The notes: generated from the sequence alone by a model not told the origin. Shown: positions 45,656 to 55,550, counted from the first letter of the stretch. The stretch: DNA of 64,000 nucleotides from Brevibacterium daeguense (GCF_021729135.1 NZ_JAJTWW010000012.1:1-64000); one strand, 5' to 3'. Numbers and translations: made by a program.

Positions 45656-46129
45656 CACTCGATCACTCTGTGGATTCTGCTGTGGACAACTGAGAAACTC
45701 ACCCCTTCCACTCTCGGGGAATTTCTGCTAGCGCGCTCGTGTTAACCGCGCTGATCTGCACTGATGCCGGTCTTCCACAGTGAGCGGTCCGAGGTGTGGA
45801 GAGTGTGGGCGAATCTGTGGATAACTCTGTGTGATAGGCCGTTGAGCGAGTGCTGTCCTGCGGAGCAGTCGGACCTGGCCTCTCCGTGCTCGCGTCCGAT
45901 CATCGCCGGCGATGGAATGACGGCGATCTCTGGAACAGGATCGCCGAGCGACAGCGGGCGTGGACCGATCGCGTCCCCGGGGGGTTCGAAGGACCCGGTT
46001 CCGATAACTCCTACTACACAGGGGGAATGAATGTGGACCGGCCCGCGTTGATAGGTATAGAATCAGTGCTCCGGCGTGGTTCAGCGGATGAGTTCCGAGG
46101 ATCGGGCGCCGGGATTGGTAATTGAATAT
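45656..46129. other. 474-bp region between smpB and ssrA
   Basis: No gene is supported; overlapping short ORFs have no ribosome-binding site or family match. DnaA-box-like 9-mers occur at 45669 (TGTGGATTC), 45681 (TGTGGACAA, perfect for high-GC Actinomycetota) and 45816 (TGTGGATAA, perfect for the E. coli consensus). The ssrA promoter lies at the 3' end. Confidence 0.55.
46034..46063 (+). promoter_or_regulatory. Promoter of ssrA
   Basis: TGGACC, an 18-bp spacer, and TAGAAT (46058-46063). It implies a precursor with about 60 nt of 5' leader, removed by RNase P. Confidence 0.4.
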
Positions 46130-46502
46130 GGGGATGATCGGTTTCGACGTTGGACACTGCGTCGGGAGAAGCGGGCCGAGAATGCAGAGTCATCTCGTTA
46201 ATGTCCTCTGCAAAACAATAGGTGCTAAATCTAATAACCGCACCGATTTCGCCCTCGCTGCCTGATAGCGCGAGTTGCGGATCCGTCAGCCTAGAGTCGC
46301 TTCCGCTCTAGTCACTGGCGTCAGCTAGGAAGCCACTGCTGCCGGCACACGTTGGGGGTGCCGGTGGGACTTTTACCCAACTCCGTCTGTTGGTCGACGT
46401 GTTCGTGCGATGACCAGGACCTAAGAAGCGTTTTCACGAACTGCGCCCGGAGAAGACCTGGCAATTTGCCGACGGACGCGGGTTCGATTCCCGCCATCTC
46501 CA
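46130..46502 (+). ncRNA. ssrA: tmRNA (10Sa RNA)
   Basis: About 373 nt. The 5' end GGGGATG pairs with CATCTCC at 46495-46501 to form the tRNA-like acceptor stem, with A46502 as discriminator. The T arm GGTTCGATTCCCGCC ends the molecule, and the conserved 5' GGTTTCGAC block follows the acceptor. The CCA end is not encoded (the next bases are CG) and must be added. The body contains a tag reading frame and GC-rich pseudoknot-like repeats such as GTGCCGG and TAGAGTCGCTTCCGCTCTA. A strong hairpin terminator follows. Confidence 0.93.
46224..46265 (+). other. tmRNA proteolysis-tag reading frame
   Basis: Codons for AKSNNRTDFALAA followed by TGA. The C-terminal ALAA is the degradation signal read by ClpXP. 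The resume codon would be GCT at 46224, preceded by the A/T-rich segment CAATAGGT. The final bases of the tag frame are followed by a second stop, TAG. Confidence 0.85.
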
Positions 46503-46508
46503 CGTGGT

Positions 46509-46544
46509 AAGAGCCCTGGCAGTCCGCAGACTGCCAGGGCTCTT
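46509..46544 (+). terminator. Terminator of ssrA
   Basis: Perfect 15-bp stem (AAGAGCCCTGGCAGT and ACTGCCAGGGCTCTT) with a 6-nt loop, 6 nt after the tmRNA end. It is followed by the moderately T-rich CCTGTTGCTTC. Confidence 0.85.
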
Positions 46545-46665
46545 CCTGTTGCTTCGTGCTCGTTCAGGTGATCCCCGCGCTCAGCGACTCCGCTCCATTC
46601 GGCTCCGGAGGGCGGCCGGCGCAGGCGCGCTGGCGAATGCCGGAATACTGCTGCCGGGGGACGAC

Positions 46666-46712
46666 CGCGGCACCCGTTCCCCGGGCAGGAAGTCCGGGGA
46701 ACGGGTGCCGCG
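46666..46712 (-). terminator. Terminator of the metallophosphoesterase gene
   Basis: Perfect 19-bp stem (CGCGGCACCCGTTCCCCGG and its complement) with a 9-nt loop, starting 15 nt after the stop codon on the - strand. There is no T-tract, as is common in high-GC Actinomycetota. Confidence 0.8.
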
Positions 46713-46727
46713 CGACATGGTCGACCG

Positions 46728-48914
46728 TCAGCCGCGAGGATCTGCTCCGCGCTCGGACTGATTCGCGCCGCGTTCGCGGGCGCGCTCGGACTGGTCCGCT
46801 CCCCGCTCGGGGCCCGGCTTGGACTTGTCGGCTCCGCGCTCCGACTGGTCGGCGCCGCGTTCGCGCGCGCGCTCGGACTGTTCGGAGCCAGGGGTGCCCG
46901 GCTTCGAACCCTCGTCGGAACCGTCCTCCGGCACGGTGTAGGTGACCATGAGCTTCGGTGCCTGGTCGGAACCGCCGCCGTTGTACGACTCAGCGGTGCG
47001 GGTGCCCTCGCCGTCGAGCATCAGCGCCAGCGAGTTTCCTGCCTGCCAGTCGTCACGATCCACGACGGCTTGGATCAGCTCCGAGATGTCGGGAGTGCGC
47101 TGATCTTCGCCGGCTTCCTGGGCAGCAGTCCAGACTGGGGCGTCCGACCAGTCCACTGCCGTATCGAAGTACTCGCGGCTCGAGACGTTGTGCGCTTCGA
47201 ACTCGTCGTACTCCTCGGCATGTCCCGTGCTCTCCGCGTGGATCCGAACGTTGAAGGGATCCCCGGTCTTGTCGGGTTCGTCAACGGTGAACTGCACGTA
47301 GGCACCTGTGATCTCGGCGCCTGCGGGGATGTCCAGCAGGGAGAATCGCATGCCGACGTGCTGCGGGTTGGTGTCCTGGCTGCCGGGGCTCTCGTGCACG
47401 AGTTCGAGGTCGGATGAGGTCATGTCCAGTGCGCCGCCGTTGGACAGCCCCTCCTCGACGTCGTCGTAGGCGTTGAGGATTCGGCCCTCGGCGAGATAGT
47501 CGCCGGTGTCCTCGCGGAAGATCGTCTCGACCGGATCGTCATAGGTGAGGGGGCCCTCATTGCGGAACACCGTCTGCGCCGGCTCGTCGGGGATTTCATT
47601 CTCGGCCGGCTTCTCGGCGCCCTCCGGCGCTTTCGTGAGCGAGAGCGAGTCGATGGTCTCACCATTCACCTGGTACGTGGTGACATTGAGGCGACCACCG
47701 TCGATCTCCAGATGCGAATACGCAGGGGTGCGATTCTGCGACTCCACCGCGTTGAAGGTGAAGTTCGGCCCGGACTGGATCTCGTAGTACTTGGAGCCGC
47801 TGGACGACTGGTGCGTCAGGTAGAGCACCTCGTCCTCGTACTTCATGAGCTCTTCGGGTGCAGACAGATCTCCGACAGGATGACCGGCGTTGAGCAGATG
47901 GGAGCGGTTGTACACGTGATCATGGCCGGACATGACGACGTCGAAGTCCAGTTCGCTCATCAGCGGCGGCATCCACTCCCGGCGCTCTTCGATGTCCCCG
48001 TCGGTGGCATGAGAGGCGGTGGAATACAGAGAGTGATGCCAGGTGGCGATCTTCCAGTCGACATCCTGGCCGTGCGCGGCGACGACCTCCCGCAGCCACT
48101 GCTCGTGTGCTTCCGTGTCACGTTCGTTCGAGTTCAGGGAGACGAACAGGGTGTTGTTCTGGATGTACCAGTAGTTGCCCATCTCATTGTTCCAGCCCGG
48201 GTTGGCCGTGCGGTTGGGCATGTTGAAGTGCTCGGAGTAGGAATGCTGAGCATCCGAAGCCGAACCGTCGTCGTGGTTGCCGATGTTGGTGGCAAGCGCG
48301 TTCTCACGCAGCTGATCCGGTGCCAGGTAGTCGATGTACTCCGAAGCAGAATCGTGGGTATTGACCTGATCGCCGACAGAGAGCAGGAAGTCGGGGTCCT
48401 TTACCTGAGCCAGAGCTGTGTCGAGGGTGTTCTGCCACGCCGCGCCATCGGAGGGGTCACCGCCACCGGAGCCGATCTGCGTGTCGCCGAAGACGAGGAC
48501 GTCCAACTCGTCATCGGACTGGACGTTGAATTCGTACGCCTCTGACCATCCGAGTTCGTCCGAGCCTGTCTGCCAGAGATAGGTCGTTCCCGGTTCGAGA
48601 CCGACGACCGAGGCGTGATGCCACGTCAGACCAGGCATATCGAGTGACGTGCCGGTGTCCGTGGCGTCGAGGTACTGGGCGGCGGCCTCGTCGCCCTGCG
48701 GATACAGCCGCACCTGAGAGCTGTCCTCCGATTCCGTGTACCAGACGAAGTTCCTGTCGTTCTGTGTCGCCCCGACATTCAGCACCATGTTGGAGGCGAC
48801 GGAGCCGGACTCGGGAGAAGCGGTTTGCGCGAATGCAGGGACTGCGGCGAAAGCCAGGCTTCCGCAGATCAGGCCAGCGGTGAGAGGAGAGAGATACCGG
48901 CGTCTGTGGTTCAA
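46728..48914 (-). CDS. Secreted purple-acid-phosphatase-like metallophosphoesterase
   Basis: 728-aa exported protein. A Sec signal (LTAGLICGSLAFAAVPAFA, cut before Q30) is followed by a fibronectin-like N-terminal domain of the purple acid phosphatase type (about 35-130). A calcineurin-like phosphoesterase follows, with VLVFGDTQIG, SVGDQVN, NIGNHDDG, ATWHHSLYS and SGHDHVYNRSH giving all metal-ligand blocks. Residues about 475-650 resemble a DNRLRE/CBM96-type beta-sandwich. The last 70 residues are a charged repeat tail (ERGADQSER units). The start is TTG at 48914, because no ATG in this frame precedes the signal peptide without adding about 65 unrelated residues. AGGATGG precedes it, and TAGGAT may also serve as a -10. 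There is no LPXTG or membrane anchor. Confidence 0.82.
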   Translation of the reverse strand: MNHRRRYLSPLTAGLICGSLAFAAVPAFAQTASPESGSVASNMVLNVGATQNDRNFVWYTESEDSSQVRLYPQGDEAAAQYLDATDTGTSLDMPGLTWHHASVVGLEPGTTYLWQTGSDELGWSEAYEFNVQSDDELDVLVFGDTQIGSGGGDPSDGAAWQNTLDTALAQVKDPDFLLSVGDQVNTHDSASEYIDYLAPDQLRENALATNIGNHDDGSASDAQHSYSEHFNMPNRTANPGWNNEMGNYWYIQNNTLFVSLNSNERDTEAHEQWLREVVAAHGQDVDWKIATWHHSLYSTASHATDGDIEERREWMPPLMSELDFDVVMSGHDHVYNRSHLLNAGHPVGDLSAPEELMKYEDEVLYLTHQSSSGSKYYEIQSGPNFTFNAVESQNRTPAYSHLEIDGGRLNVTTYQVNGETIDSLSLTKAPEGAEKPAENEIPDEPAQTVFRNEGPLTYDDPVETIFREDTGDYLAEGRILNAYDDVEEGLSNGGALDMTSSDLELVHESPGSQDTNPQHVGMRFSLLDIPAGAEITGAYVQFTVDEPDKTGDPFNVRIHAESTGHAEEYDEFEAHNVSSREYFDTAVDWSDAPVWTAAQEAGEDQRTPDISELIQAVVDRDDWQAGNSLALMLDGEGTRTAESYNGGGSDQAPKLMVTYTVPEDGSDEGSKPGTPGSEQSERARERGADQSERGADKSKPGPERGADQSERARERGANQSERGADPRG

Positions 48915-49111
48915 GATCCATCCTAAACAGCGTGTTCGACTGAGGGCGCCCTTCGAGCACCAGAAGCACCGTAGGCTCGCCGGATCGCCTGAGTGCAAAA
49001 TGCACCTGAACTTCCGGACAACCCGAGGTGAGGATGAGTCCCGGAAGATGATCGCACGGGCCGCCGGCCGGTGTGCTGTGCGGGCACATGGGTCGAAGAG
49101 CTTCCGCGAGA

Positions 49112-49987
49112 TCACCAGGGCTTGTCGTGGTAGCTCCCCTCCGAGCGCTGGCGCGAGTTCGACTCCTCCTGGCGCTGCTGGGAGTCCTGCTGACGCTGTC
49201 TGAGCTCCTCGCGCTTCTCATCGCCGGGCGACGGCTGCTCGTCGCCGGCGGACTGCTCGTCCCTCTGGTCGCCGCCATCTGCCGGACCCGTGCCGTCATC
49301 CTCACCCTGAGAACCGTCGTCCGAGCCCTCGCCCGACCCGTCCTCGCCGCCGGGCTCGCCGGGGGAGGAGCCGCTGGCGTCCTGCGATTCCTCGTGCGGC
49401 GGAGCGTTCATCTCGTCCTGCGATTCCTGCACGCGCTCTTCCGCCTGCCGCATCGCCCGGTCCTGCGGAGTGTCGGGCGGCCGGCACTCTTGTGGAGCGT
49501 CGGCGAGCGTGGTCTTCGCGGCATCGAACTTCGCATTGGCACTGGCAGGATCCTCGTCCTGCCTGAACGCCTCGGCCTGCTGCTCGTACACGTATGCGAG
49601 GTTCTGACGCACCGCACACTCATCGCGCACCGGAGTCAGCTGAAGAGCACGCTCGAGCTGGACCTGCGCGATGTCATCATTGGATTGCTTCGCCTCGGCG
49701 GTGCCGACGTTGAAGTGCGACTTGTGCCGCTCGAGCGGGCTGAGCTGACCGAACCATTCGGCCGCCGCGATCGCGCGCGCCTGGTCGCCGCTGCTCGAGG
49801 CGTTCTGCGAGACCGCCAGCAGACCGAAGAGCAGGGCGCAATAGGCGGCGAGCGCCAGCAGCAGTGCTCCTGCGCCGAGGCTGAGGAGAACCGCCGGACG
49901 GACCCGTCGTCGCCCCCGTCGGGAACGAGGCATCGGCGCTGAACTCTCCGTCTCGGCCGAAGGGTCGGCGGTGACCACCCTGCTCAT
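49112..49987 (-). CDS. Membrane-anchored TPR-like protein (BatC-like position)
   Basis: 291-aa protein with one transmembrane helix (about 31-58), a TPR-like helical region (about 68-170: FNVGTAEAKQSNDDIAQVQLERAL in part, then QNLAYVYEQQAEAF) and a long disordered tail rich in Glu, Asp, Gly, Ser and Gln (about 185-291). Last gene of the MoxR/VWA operon. In Bat operons the final gene is often a TPR protein that works with the VWA partner. The start overlaps the upstream stop (ATGA). Confidence 0.65.
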   Translation of the reverse strand: MSRVVTADPSAETESSAPMPRSRRGRRRVRPAVLLSLGAGALLLALAAYCALLFGLLAVSQNASSSGDQARAIAAAEWFGQLSPLERHKSHFNVGTAEAKQSNDDIAQVQLERALQLTPVRDECAVRQNLAYVYEQQAEAFRQDEDPASANAKFDAAKTTLADAPQECRPPDTPQDRAMRQAEERVQESQDEMNAPPHEESQDASGSSPGEPGGEDGSGEGSDDGSQGEDDGTGPADGGDQRDEQSAGDEQPSPGDEKREELRQRQQDSQQRQEESNSRQRSEGSYHDKPW

Positions 49988-50991
49988 GCTGCCGCCCGGA
50001 GACCGAGGTGCAGCGACCTGATGGTGCGGATGCGATGCATGGCGAGGGCCGCCTCGGCGACCACCCAGCTGAAGACTCCCAGCAGCGGAAGCCAGAAGAA
50101 TTCGTCGAATCCGCCGCGGACCTCCTCGTCAATCAGCACCTGCTCGAACACGGGAGCCGTGTACGCGGTGGCGAAGGGAGTGCCGGCGGTCCTGTGCGCA
50201 TAGCTCACGCCGAGGTCGGAGGCGATCGCGCGCAGCTGATCCTCGTCAATCCTGGAGATCGCACGATTCCGAGTGGTCGGATCAGCGATGTACTGCTCAC
50301 TGTCGGCCTGCGAATAGTAGGACTGAGTCTCCTTCATCGGGCCGCCCTCGGAGGTTCCATAGCCGAACACAGCACCTCCGTCGATCAGCCCGCCGAGCTC
50401 GTTCATGGATTCCGCTGGCGCCTCGGCCGTCTGCTCCCCGTCGCCGAAGTAGAACACGAGCCGGGCGTTCTCCGGGTGCTGCTCGTGCGACTTCCGAAGG
50501 CGATCGACGAGGAGCCGGTGGGCTTCGGTCACCGAGCTGCCGCCGGAGTACAGGGTGACTTCCGGACCGAGGGTCTCGATTGCGGCAGCCATCGCCGTAT
50601 GGTCTGTCGTCAGGGGAACCCGCACGACAGCCGAGGAGTCGAAAGTCACCATGCTCACGCGCGCTCCCGGCAGCTGCTGGAGAAGCGCGTGCAGGTCTTC
50701 CTTGATCCCGTCCAGGCGCGGTTCGCCGTCGCCCCAGTCCTCCGCTACGACCGAGGCGGTGGTGTCGACTGCCATGAAGACGTCGACCGCGGACACTGAC
50801 GACTGGCTGAACGTCTCCGCCGGGACACTGGGGCGCGCAAGAGCTGCGGTCAGCAGGATCACAGCGCCGCCGCGGACCGCCCACCGCCACCGGCGGTGCG
50901 GGGTCAGCACGGCCAGCGTCACGCATCCGCCGACGAGGAGGATGCCGAGCACGGTCAGCAGGACCCAGGGAAGGACGGGCTGGAAGATCAC
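49984..50991 (-). CDS. VWA-domain membrane protein (BatB-like)
   Basis: 335-aa protein with transmembrane helices near 5-27, 37-55 and 295-315 and a von Willebrand factor A domain between (about 70-285). The MIDAS reads DTTAS, a variant of DxSxS with Thr in the second position; later MIDAS residues (TLYSGGSSVTEA, FYFGDGEQT) look kept. The GTG at 50991 was chosen because it overlaps the upstream stop (GTGA) and follows GGAGG at 8 nt; a GTG 15 nt earlier is possible. Probably part of a MoxR-dependent metal-insertion or chaperone complex. Confidence 0.75.
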   Translation of the reverse strand: MIFQPVLPWVLLTVLGILLVGGCVTLAVLTPHRRWRWAVRGGAVILLTAALARPSVPAETFSQSSVSAVDVFMAVDTTASVVAEDWGDGEPRLDGIKEDLHALLQQLPGARVSMVTFDSSAVVRVPLTTDHTAMAAAIETLGPEVTLYSGGSSVTEAHRLLVDRLRKSHEQHPENARLVFYFGDGEQTAEAPAESMNELGGLIDGGAVFGYGTSEGGPMKETQSYYSQADSEQYIADPTTRNRAISRIDEDQLRAIASDLGVSYAHRTAGTPFATAYTAPVFEQVLIDEEVRGGFDEFFWLPLLGVFSWVVAEAALAMHRIRTIRSLHLGLRAAA

Positions 50992-51965
50992 AGCTTGAAC
51001 CTCCACATCAGGACGAGTCCGGCGATCGTCCCCAGCAGCGTCAGGGTCAGCGGCACCCCGGGTGAATCATGGACGAGGGTGACCGATTTCGCCTCGGTCT
51101 TCTTCGCCTCCTGCTCCTGGATCCCGTTGACGATGCCGTCGGTCGCCGAACCCGAGCCCAAGGCATAGTGGCGCCCACCCGTGACGCGGGCGGTTTCCTC
51201 CAACTCGTCGACCTCCGAGCCGAAGAACGGGCTGCGCGGCGCCAGGGTGTACACGCGAACCTCCTCCTGCTGGGCGATCTCGGTGGCCTCCCGCAGGCTG
51301 AAGATCGGAACGCCGGCAAGCTGATTGTCCGTCGCGAGGATGATTGACCGGGAACGCTGCTCGCCCAACTTGTCGAAGTTGTCCACGCAGGAGGTGAGTC
51401 CGTCGCCGATCAGCGATGAGCCACCGTGCTGAGGGTCGACTGTGCCGGCGAAGAAGTCGGTCCCGTGGACTCCGCCGGTTTCGAACCCGGTCTTCGCCTC
51501 TTCCAGGAACTCCCGGACCATCGCGTAGTCATCGGTCAGCGGAAACACCGAGACTGCGGTGGTGTTGAAGACCGTCATGCCGATCCGCTCGCCATCGAAG
51601 GAGTCGAGCATGTCGAGGTAGGACTGGATGATGTCGGCGTCATAGCTGACCATCGATCCGGACGCATCCAGGCACAGCATCACGTCGCGGAGCTGGCGTT
51701 CGGGGTTGATCGTCTGGATCCAGACCGGGCGGGCGATTCCGAACAGGGCGCTCAGCGCAGTCAGCACGAGAACGCTGAAGACTGCGCCGGCTCCCCACAG
51801 CAGGCGGGCCCGGCGCCGGACGAACGCGGGAAGGCGGGTGAGCCTGTCGGTGTGGGCGACCGGAACGCCTCGGTTCTGTGCCCTCCCGGGCCGCGACAGC
51901 ACCCAGACCGCAAGAGCGGCGATGACGAACAGGGCCAGAGCGAGCCACCAGAATTTCAGGACCAT
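50988..51965 (-). CDS. VWA-domain membrane protein (BatA-like)
   Basis: 325-aa protein with N-terminal helices (about 4-24 and 55-80), a VWA domain (90-285) with canonical MIDAS LDASGSM near 99-105 and a TDNQLAG block, and a C-terminal helix (about 300-320). It sits beside a second VWA protein with a different MIDAS, as in BatA/BatB pairs. The start overlaps the upstream gene by 10 nt. Confidence 0.78.
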   Translation of the reverse strand: MVLKFWWLALALFVIAALAVWVLSRPGRAQNRGVPVAHTDRLTRLPAFVRRRARLLWGAGAVFSVLVLTALSALFGIARPVWIQTINPERQLRDVMLCLDASGSMVSYDADIIQSYLDMLDSFDGERIGMTVFNTTAVSVFPLTDDYAMVREFLEEAKTGFETGGVHGTDFFAGTVDPQHGGSSLIGDGLTSCVDNFDKLGEQRSRSIILATDNQLAGVPIFSLREATEIAQQEEVRVYTLAPRSPFFGSEVDELEETARVTGGRHYALGSGSATDGIVNGIQEQEAKKTEAKSVTLVHDSPGVPLTLTLLGTIAGLVLMWRFKL

Positions 51966-52417
51966 CGACCCACCAGCTCTCGGGCCGCGAGCAGCTCGCC
52001 GGTGCAGTCGGCGGAGCCGTCACGAGAGAACTCGGCCGCGTACAGGCGGGAGACGGCCACCGCGAGGGGTTCGATGCGGTGGGACTGCAGCTCCGACAGC
52101 GTCATGTGATCGACCTTCAGACCCCAGGCGGCGCGGGCGAAGTCCCGCACGACGGTGCCGAGCTGCTGGGCGACCTCGCGGGAGTCGAGGGATGATGTCT
52201 GCCACGCCTTCTCGATCTCGTCGATGCGCTGCAGGTATTTCACCCGTGTCTGCTCCGGGACCGGCGTCAGGCGTGTGCCCCTCCGCTCGGACGCCCTCCA
52301 CAGCGCAGCCAGCAGCGGCCACCCCGCAACCAGGAGGCCGAGCAGCAGGCCGGCGACTGCGACCACGGCCCACCACGGCGAGGCGGTCAGGAGCGGGTGC
52401 AGCTCAGCGACGTTCAT
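51956..52417 (-). CDS. Small DUF4381-like membrane protein
   Basis: 153-aa protein with one N-terminal transmembrane helix (about 14-42) and a helical cytoplasmic domain. Its position between DUF58 and the VWA genes is that of the DUF4381-type protein in MoxR operons. The sequence alone is weak evidence for the family. It overlaps both neighbours (14 and 10 nt). Confidence 0.55.
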   Translation of the reverse strand: MNVAELHPLLTASPWWAVVAVAGLLLGLLVAGWPLLAALWRASERRGTRLTPVPEQTRVKYLQRIDEIEKAWQTSSLDSREVAQQLGTVVRDFARAAWGLKVDHMTLSELQSHRIEPLAVAVSRLYAAEFSRDGSADCTGELLAARELVGRWS

Positions 52418-53293
52418 TGCGGTGCCTCTTCATGAGCCGACGCAGCTGAGCGAGTGCCTCGGCCGAGTGGCCGACAGTCACATGCGCGACCCCGAGCTGC
52501 TTGAGCACGGAGTCGGACGCGGACCGACGGGCGGCCTCTGCGGCTTCGTACTCCCGCCGGAGGTCATCGCCGCCGAGCAGGATGTCGGGAATTCCGCTGC
52601 GGTCGGGACGGAGCACGTCGAAGGGCGTCCCGTCCTGCCCGCCCAGAGAAGTGAGATCGGCGTCCGCGATGGTGACCCACAACAGCTCGTGCTGGGCGGC
52701 GAGGCGGCGCAGCAGCTGCTGGTCGAGGTCGGTCAGCGGCGCTTCGTCGGCGATCACCATGACGAGCCTCCGGCCGCGCAGGTGATCGGCCACCCAGGCG
52801 AGCTGCGTCGTGATCCGGCTTCCCGCGGCATTCGCCCCACCTGCCAGAATGCGGCGCAGCAGCTGTTCGAGGTGGGCTTCGGTGCCCTTGCTCGCAGAAG
52901 CATGGGCAGCCCGGGAGTCGCCGTGCACGAGCATCACGTCATCACCGTGCCGGACCGCCAGATAGCCGGCCATCCCCGCCAGGAGGATCGCGAGCTCGCG
53001 TTTGGGTTCTCCCGACGCCGCGACCGCATCGAAGTTCGCTCCGGAATCGACGACGAGGGCGAGGGCATGGCGGCGGTGGGCCACGTAGCGCTTGACCAGG
53101 GGAGTGGTGTGCCGGGCGGTGGCCTTCCAATCGATGTCGCGCACCTCGTCACCCGGGCTGTATTCCCGCAGATCGTCGAAGTCGAGGCTGTGCCCCTGGA
53201 AGACCGAGGCATATTCGCCGTCGAGCAGACCGCGCATCTTCCGGTGTGCGTGGATCGTCATCCGTGCCTTGACCTTGGTCAGCAGGGCTGCCA

Positions 53294-53294
<1 letters not shown>
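52404..53294 (-). CDS. DUF58 domain protein
   Basis: 296-aa soluble protein with the DUF58 signature HSLDFDDLREYSPGDEVRDIDWKATARH (quoted in two parts: GHSLDFDDLREYSPGDEVR and DIDWKATARH) near 36-63, followed by a degenerate VWA-like fold (LALVVDSGANFD). DUF58 genes almost always follow moxR. The ATG at 53294 is one base inside the moxR stop (TGATG). Confidence 0.85.
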
Positions 53295-54295
<1,001 letters not shown>

Positions 54296-54885
54296 GTCAC
54301 GTCCTTTCGAAGGGGGGATGCGGTGGGGACCGGTGCTTCCAGCCTACGTGTGCCCGCGGAGTCACCACTCGGAGAAGGTGTGTCAGTACCGGAACATACA
54401 GTGTCAGCGGACGTTCCGACAGGGCGGCAGTCGACGGTCTCCAGAGGAGACGGAGTCGCAGGAATCGGGGGACGATGAGTGGGAGCCGGGAACGACAGCG
54501 GAGGGACAGCAGGAGAACTCAATGGCGCCGAAGAAAAATTTTCTTCCGGATTTCGCTGTGGATTGCCGACGTCTTCCTGGGGACGGCCGGTGGAGAAGCG
54601 AGGGGTGCTGAAGCGAGGATCCGACAAAGGTCCTGGTCATCAAACTACACAGGTGTTGTTCACACCCTGTGGACGACTCGGAGGGGCGTTGTGCACGTCT
54701 TGTGCATGAAGGATCCGCACCAGCAAACGACACTGGTGTAACACAAGTTCTAGGGGTACGCTCAATTGCAGACACAACATCTAGTGGTTACGCGTGATTT
54801 CGCCTGTACGGGCGGCAGCGTCGGGAATCCGCCGCAGATCGTGAGCAAGAAGCAGTTTGGAAGAGCATTTCGTGGAGGACAGCAG
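54296..54885. other. 590-bp divergent region between moxR and nrdH
   Basis: No gene is supported. Short ORFs reading towards nrd lack ribosome-binding sites and conserved features. It contains DnaA-box-like 9-mers at 54557 (TGTGGATTG) and 54668 (TGTGGACGA), an imperfect inverted repeat GGTGT-TGTTC-ACACC near 54654-54668, and the NrdR-controlled promoter. Confidence 0.6.
54741..54794 (+). promoter_or_regulatory. Tandem NrdR boxes and nrdHIEF promoter
   Basis: Box B, ACACAACATCTAGTGG (54772-54787), matches the NrdR consensus ACACWATATATWGTGT in 13 of 16 positions. Box A, ACACAAGTTCTAGGGG (54741-54756), matches in 10. They start 31 bp apart, three helical turns, the usual NrdR spacing. Box B fills the spacer between a possible -35 TTGCAG (54766-54771) and -10 TACGCG (54789-54794), a position where repressor would block polymerase. 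Confidence 0.7.
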
Positions 54886-55134
54886 ATGATCACCGTGTAC
54901 ACAAAGCCGGCCTGTGTGCAGTGCAACGCCACTTATCGAGCACTGGATGCCAGAGGCATCGAATACCGCTCCGTCGATCTCACCGAGGATCCCAACGCCC
55001 TCGACGTCGTCAAGGCGATGGGATACCTGCAGGCTCCTGTCGTGGTGACCGATGATGATCACTGGTCGGGATTCCGGCCGGACAAGATCGCCGCCCTGGT
55101 GGACGGACAGGGATCGGCCTCCGTAGTGGCCTGA
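54886..55134 (+). CDS. nrdH: Glutaredoxin-like NrdH redoxin
   Basis: 82-aa thioredoxin-fold protein that reduces class Ib ribonucleotide reductase. Redox motif CVQC at 10-13, TVYTKPAC start, and the NrdH C-terminal WSGFRPDKI motif. The ATG at 54886 follows GGAGGA. nrdI starts 2 nt after its stop. Confidence 0.95.
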   Translation: MITVYTKPACVQCNATYRALDARGIEYRSVDLTEDPNALDVVKAMGYLQAPVVVTDDDHWSGFRPDKIAALVDGQGSASVVA

Positions 55135-55136
55135 CA

Positions 55137-55550
55137 ATGCTCGTCGTCTACTACTCGAGCGGATCTCAGTACACGCACAGGTTCGCCGAGAAGCTCAAGC
55201 ACCCCTCCCGCAGGCTCCCGCTGCTGACCAAGTCGGACACCCTGCTGATCGAAGAGCCCTTCGTCCTCATCACTCCTACCTACGGCGCCGGCGTGAACCG
55301 CGGCTCGGTGCCCAAGCAAGTCATCAAGTTCCTCAACGTCAAGGCCAACAGGGACAAGCTCGTCGGAGTCATCGGTGCGGGAAACACCAACTTCGGAGAG
55401 AACTACTGCCGGGCGGCCTACACCGTGGCTCAGAAGTGCAAGGTGCCGGTGCTCTACCGATTCGAGCTCCTCGGCACCCCGGAAGACGTCGAAAAAGTCG
55501 ACAAAGGATTGGATTTACTGTGTCAACGACAGCTGAACACCGCGATCTAG
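55137..55550 (+). CDS. nrdI: Flavodoxin-like NrdI
   Basis: 137-aa flavoprotein that supplies the oxidant for assembling the Mn-tyrosyl radical cofactor of NrdF. FMN-site loops [20 protein letters not shown] and [12 protein letters not shown] are visible. Its end overlaps nrdE by 31 nt. Confidence 0.95.
   Translation: MLVVYYSSGSQYTHRFAEKLKHPSRRLPLLTKSDTLLIEEPFVLITPTYGAGVNRGSVPKQVIKFLNVKANRDKLVGVIGAGNTNFGENYCRAAYTVAQKCKVPVLYRFELLGTPEDVEKVDKGLDLLCQRQLNTAI

Noticed and set aside
45764..46125. Two overlapping short ORFs between smpB and ssrA
   Set aside because: No ribosome-binding site, no conserved motif, and codon use unlike the neighbours. They run into the ssrA promoter.
46321..46503. 60-codon ORF antisense to the tmRNA (begins MEMAGIEPASV)
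   Set aside because: The region is the 3' half of ssrA. Such ORFs are frequent false protein calls over tmRNA and tRNA T arms.
54296..54885. Short ORFs in the moxR-nrdH gap
   Set aside because: They lack start signals and family similarity. The region is better explained by promoters and NrdR boxes.
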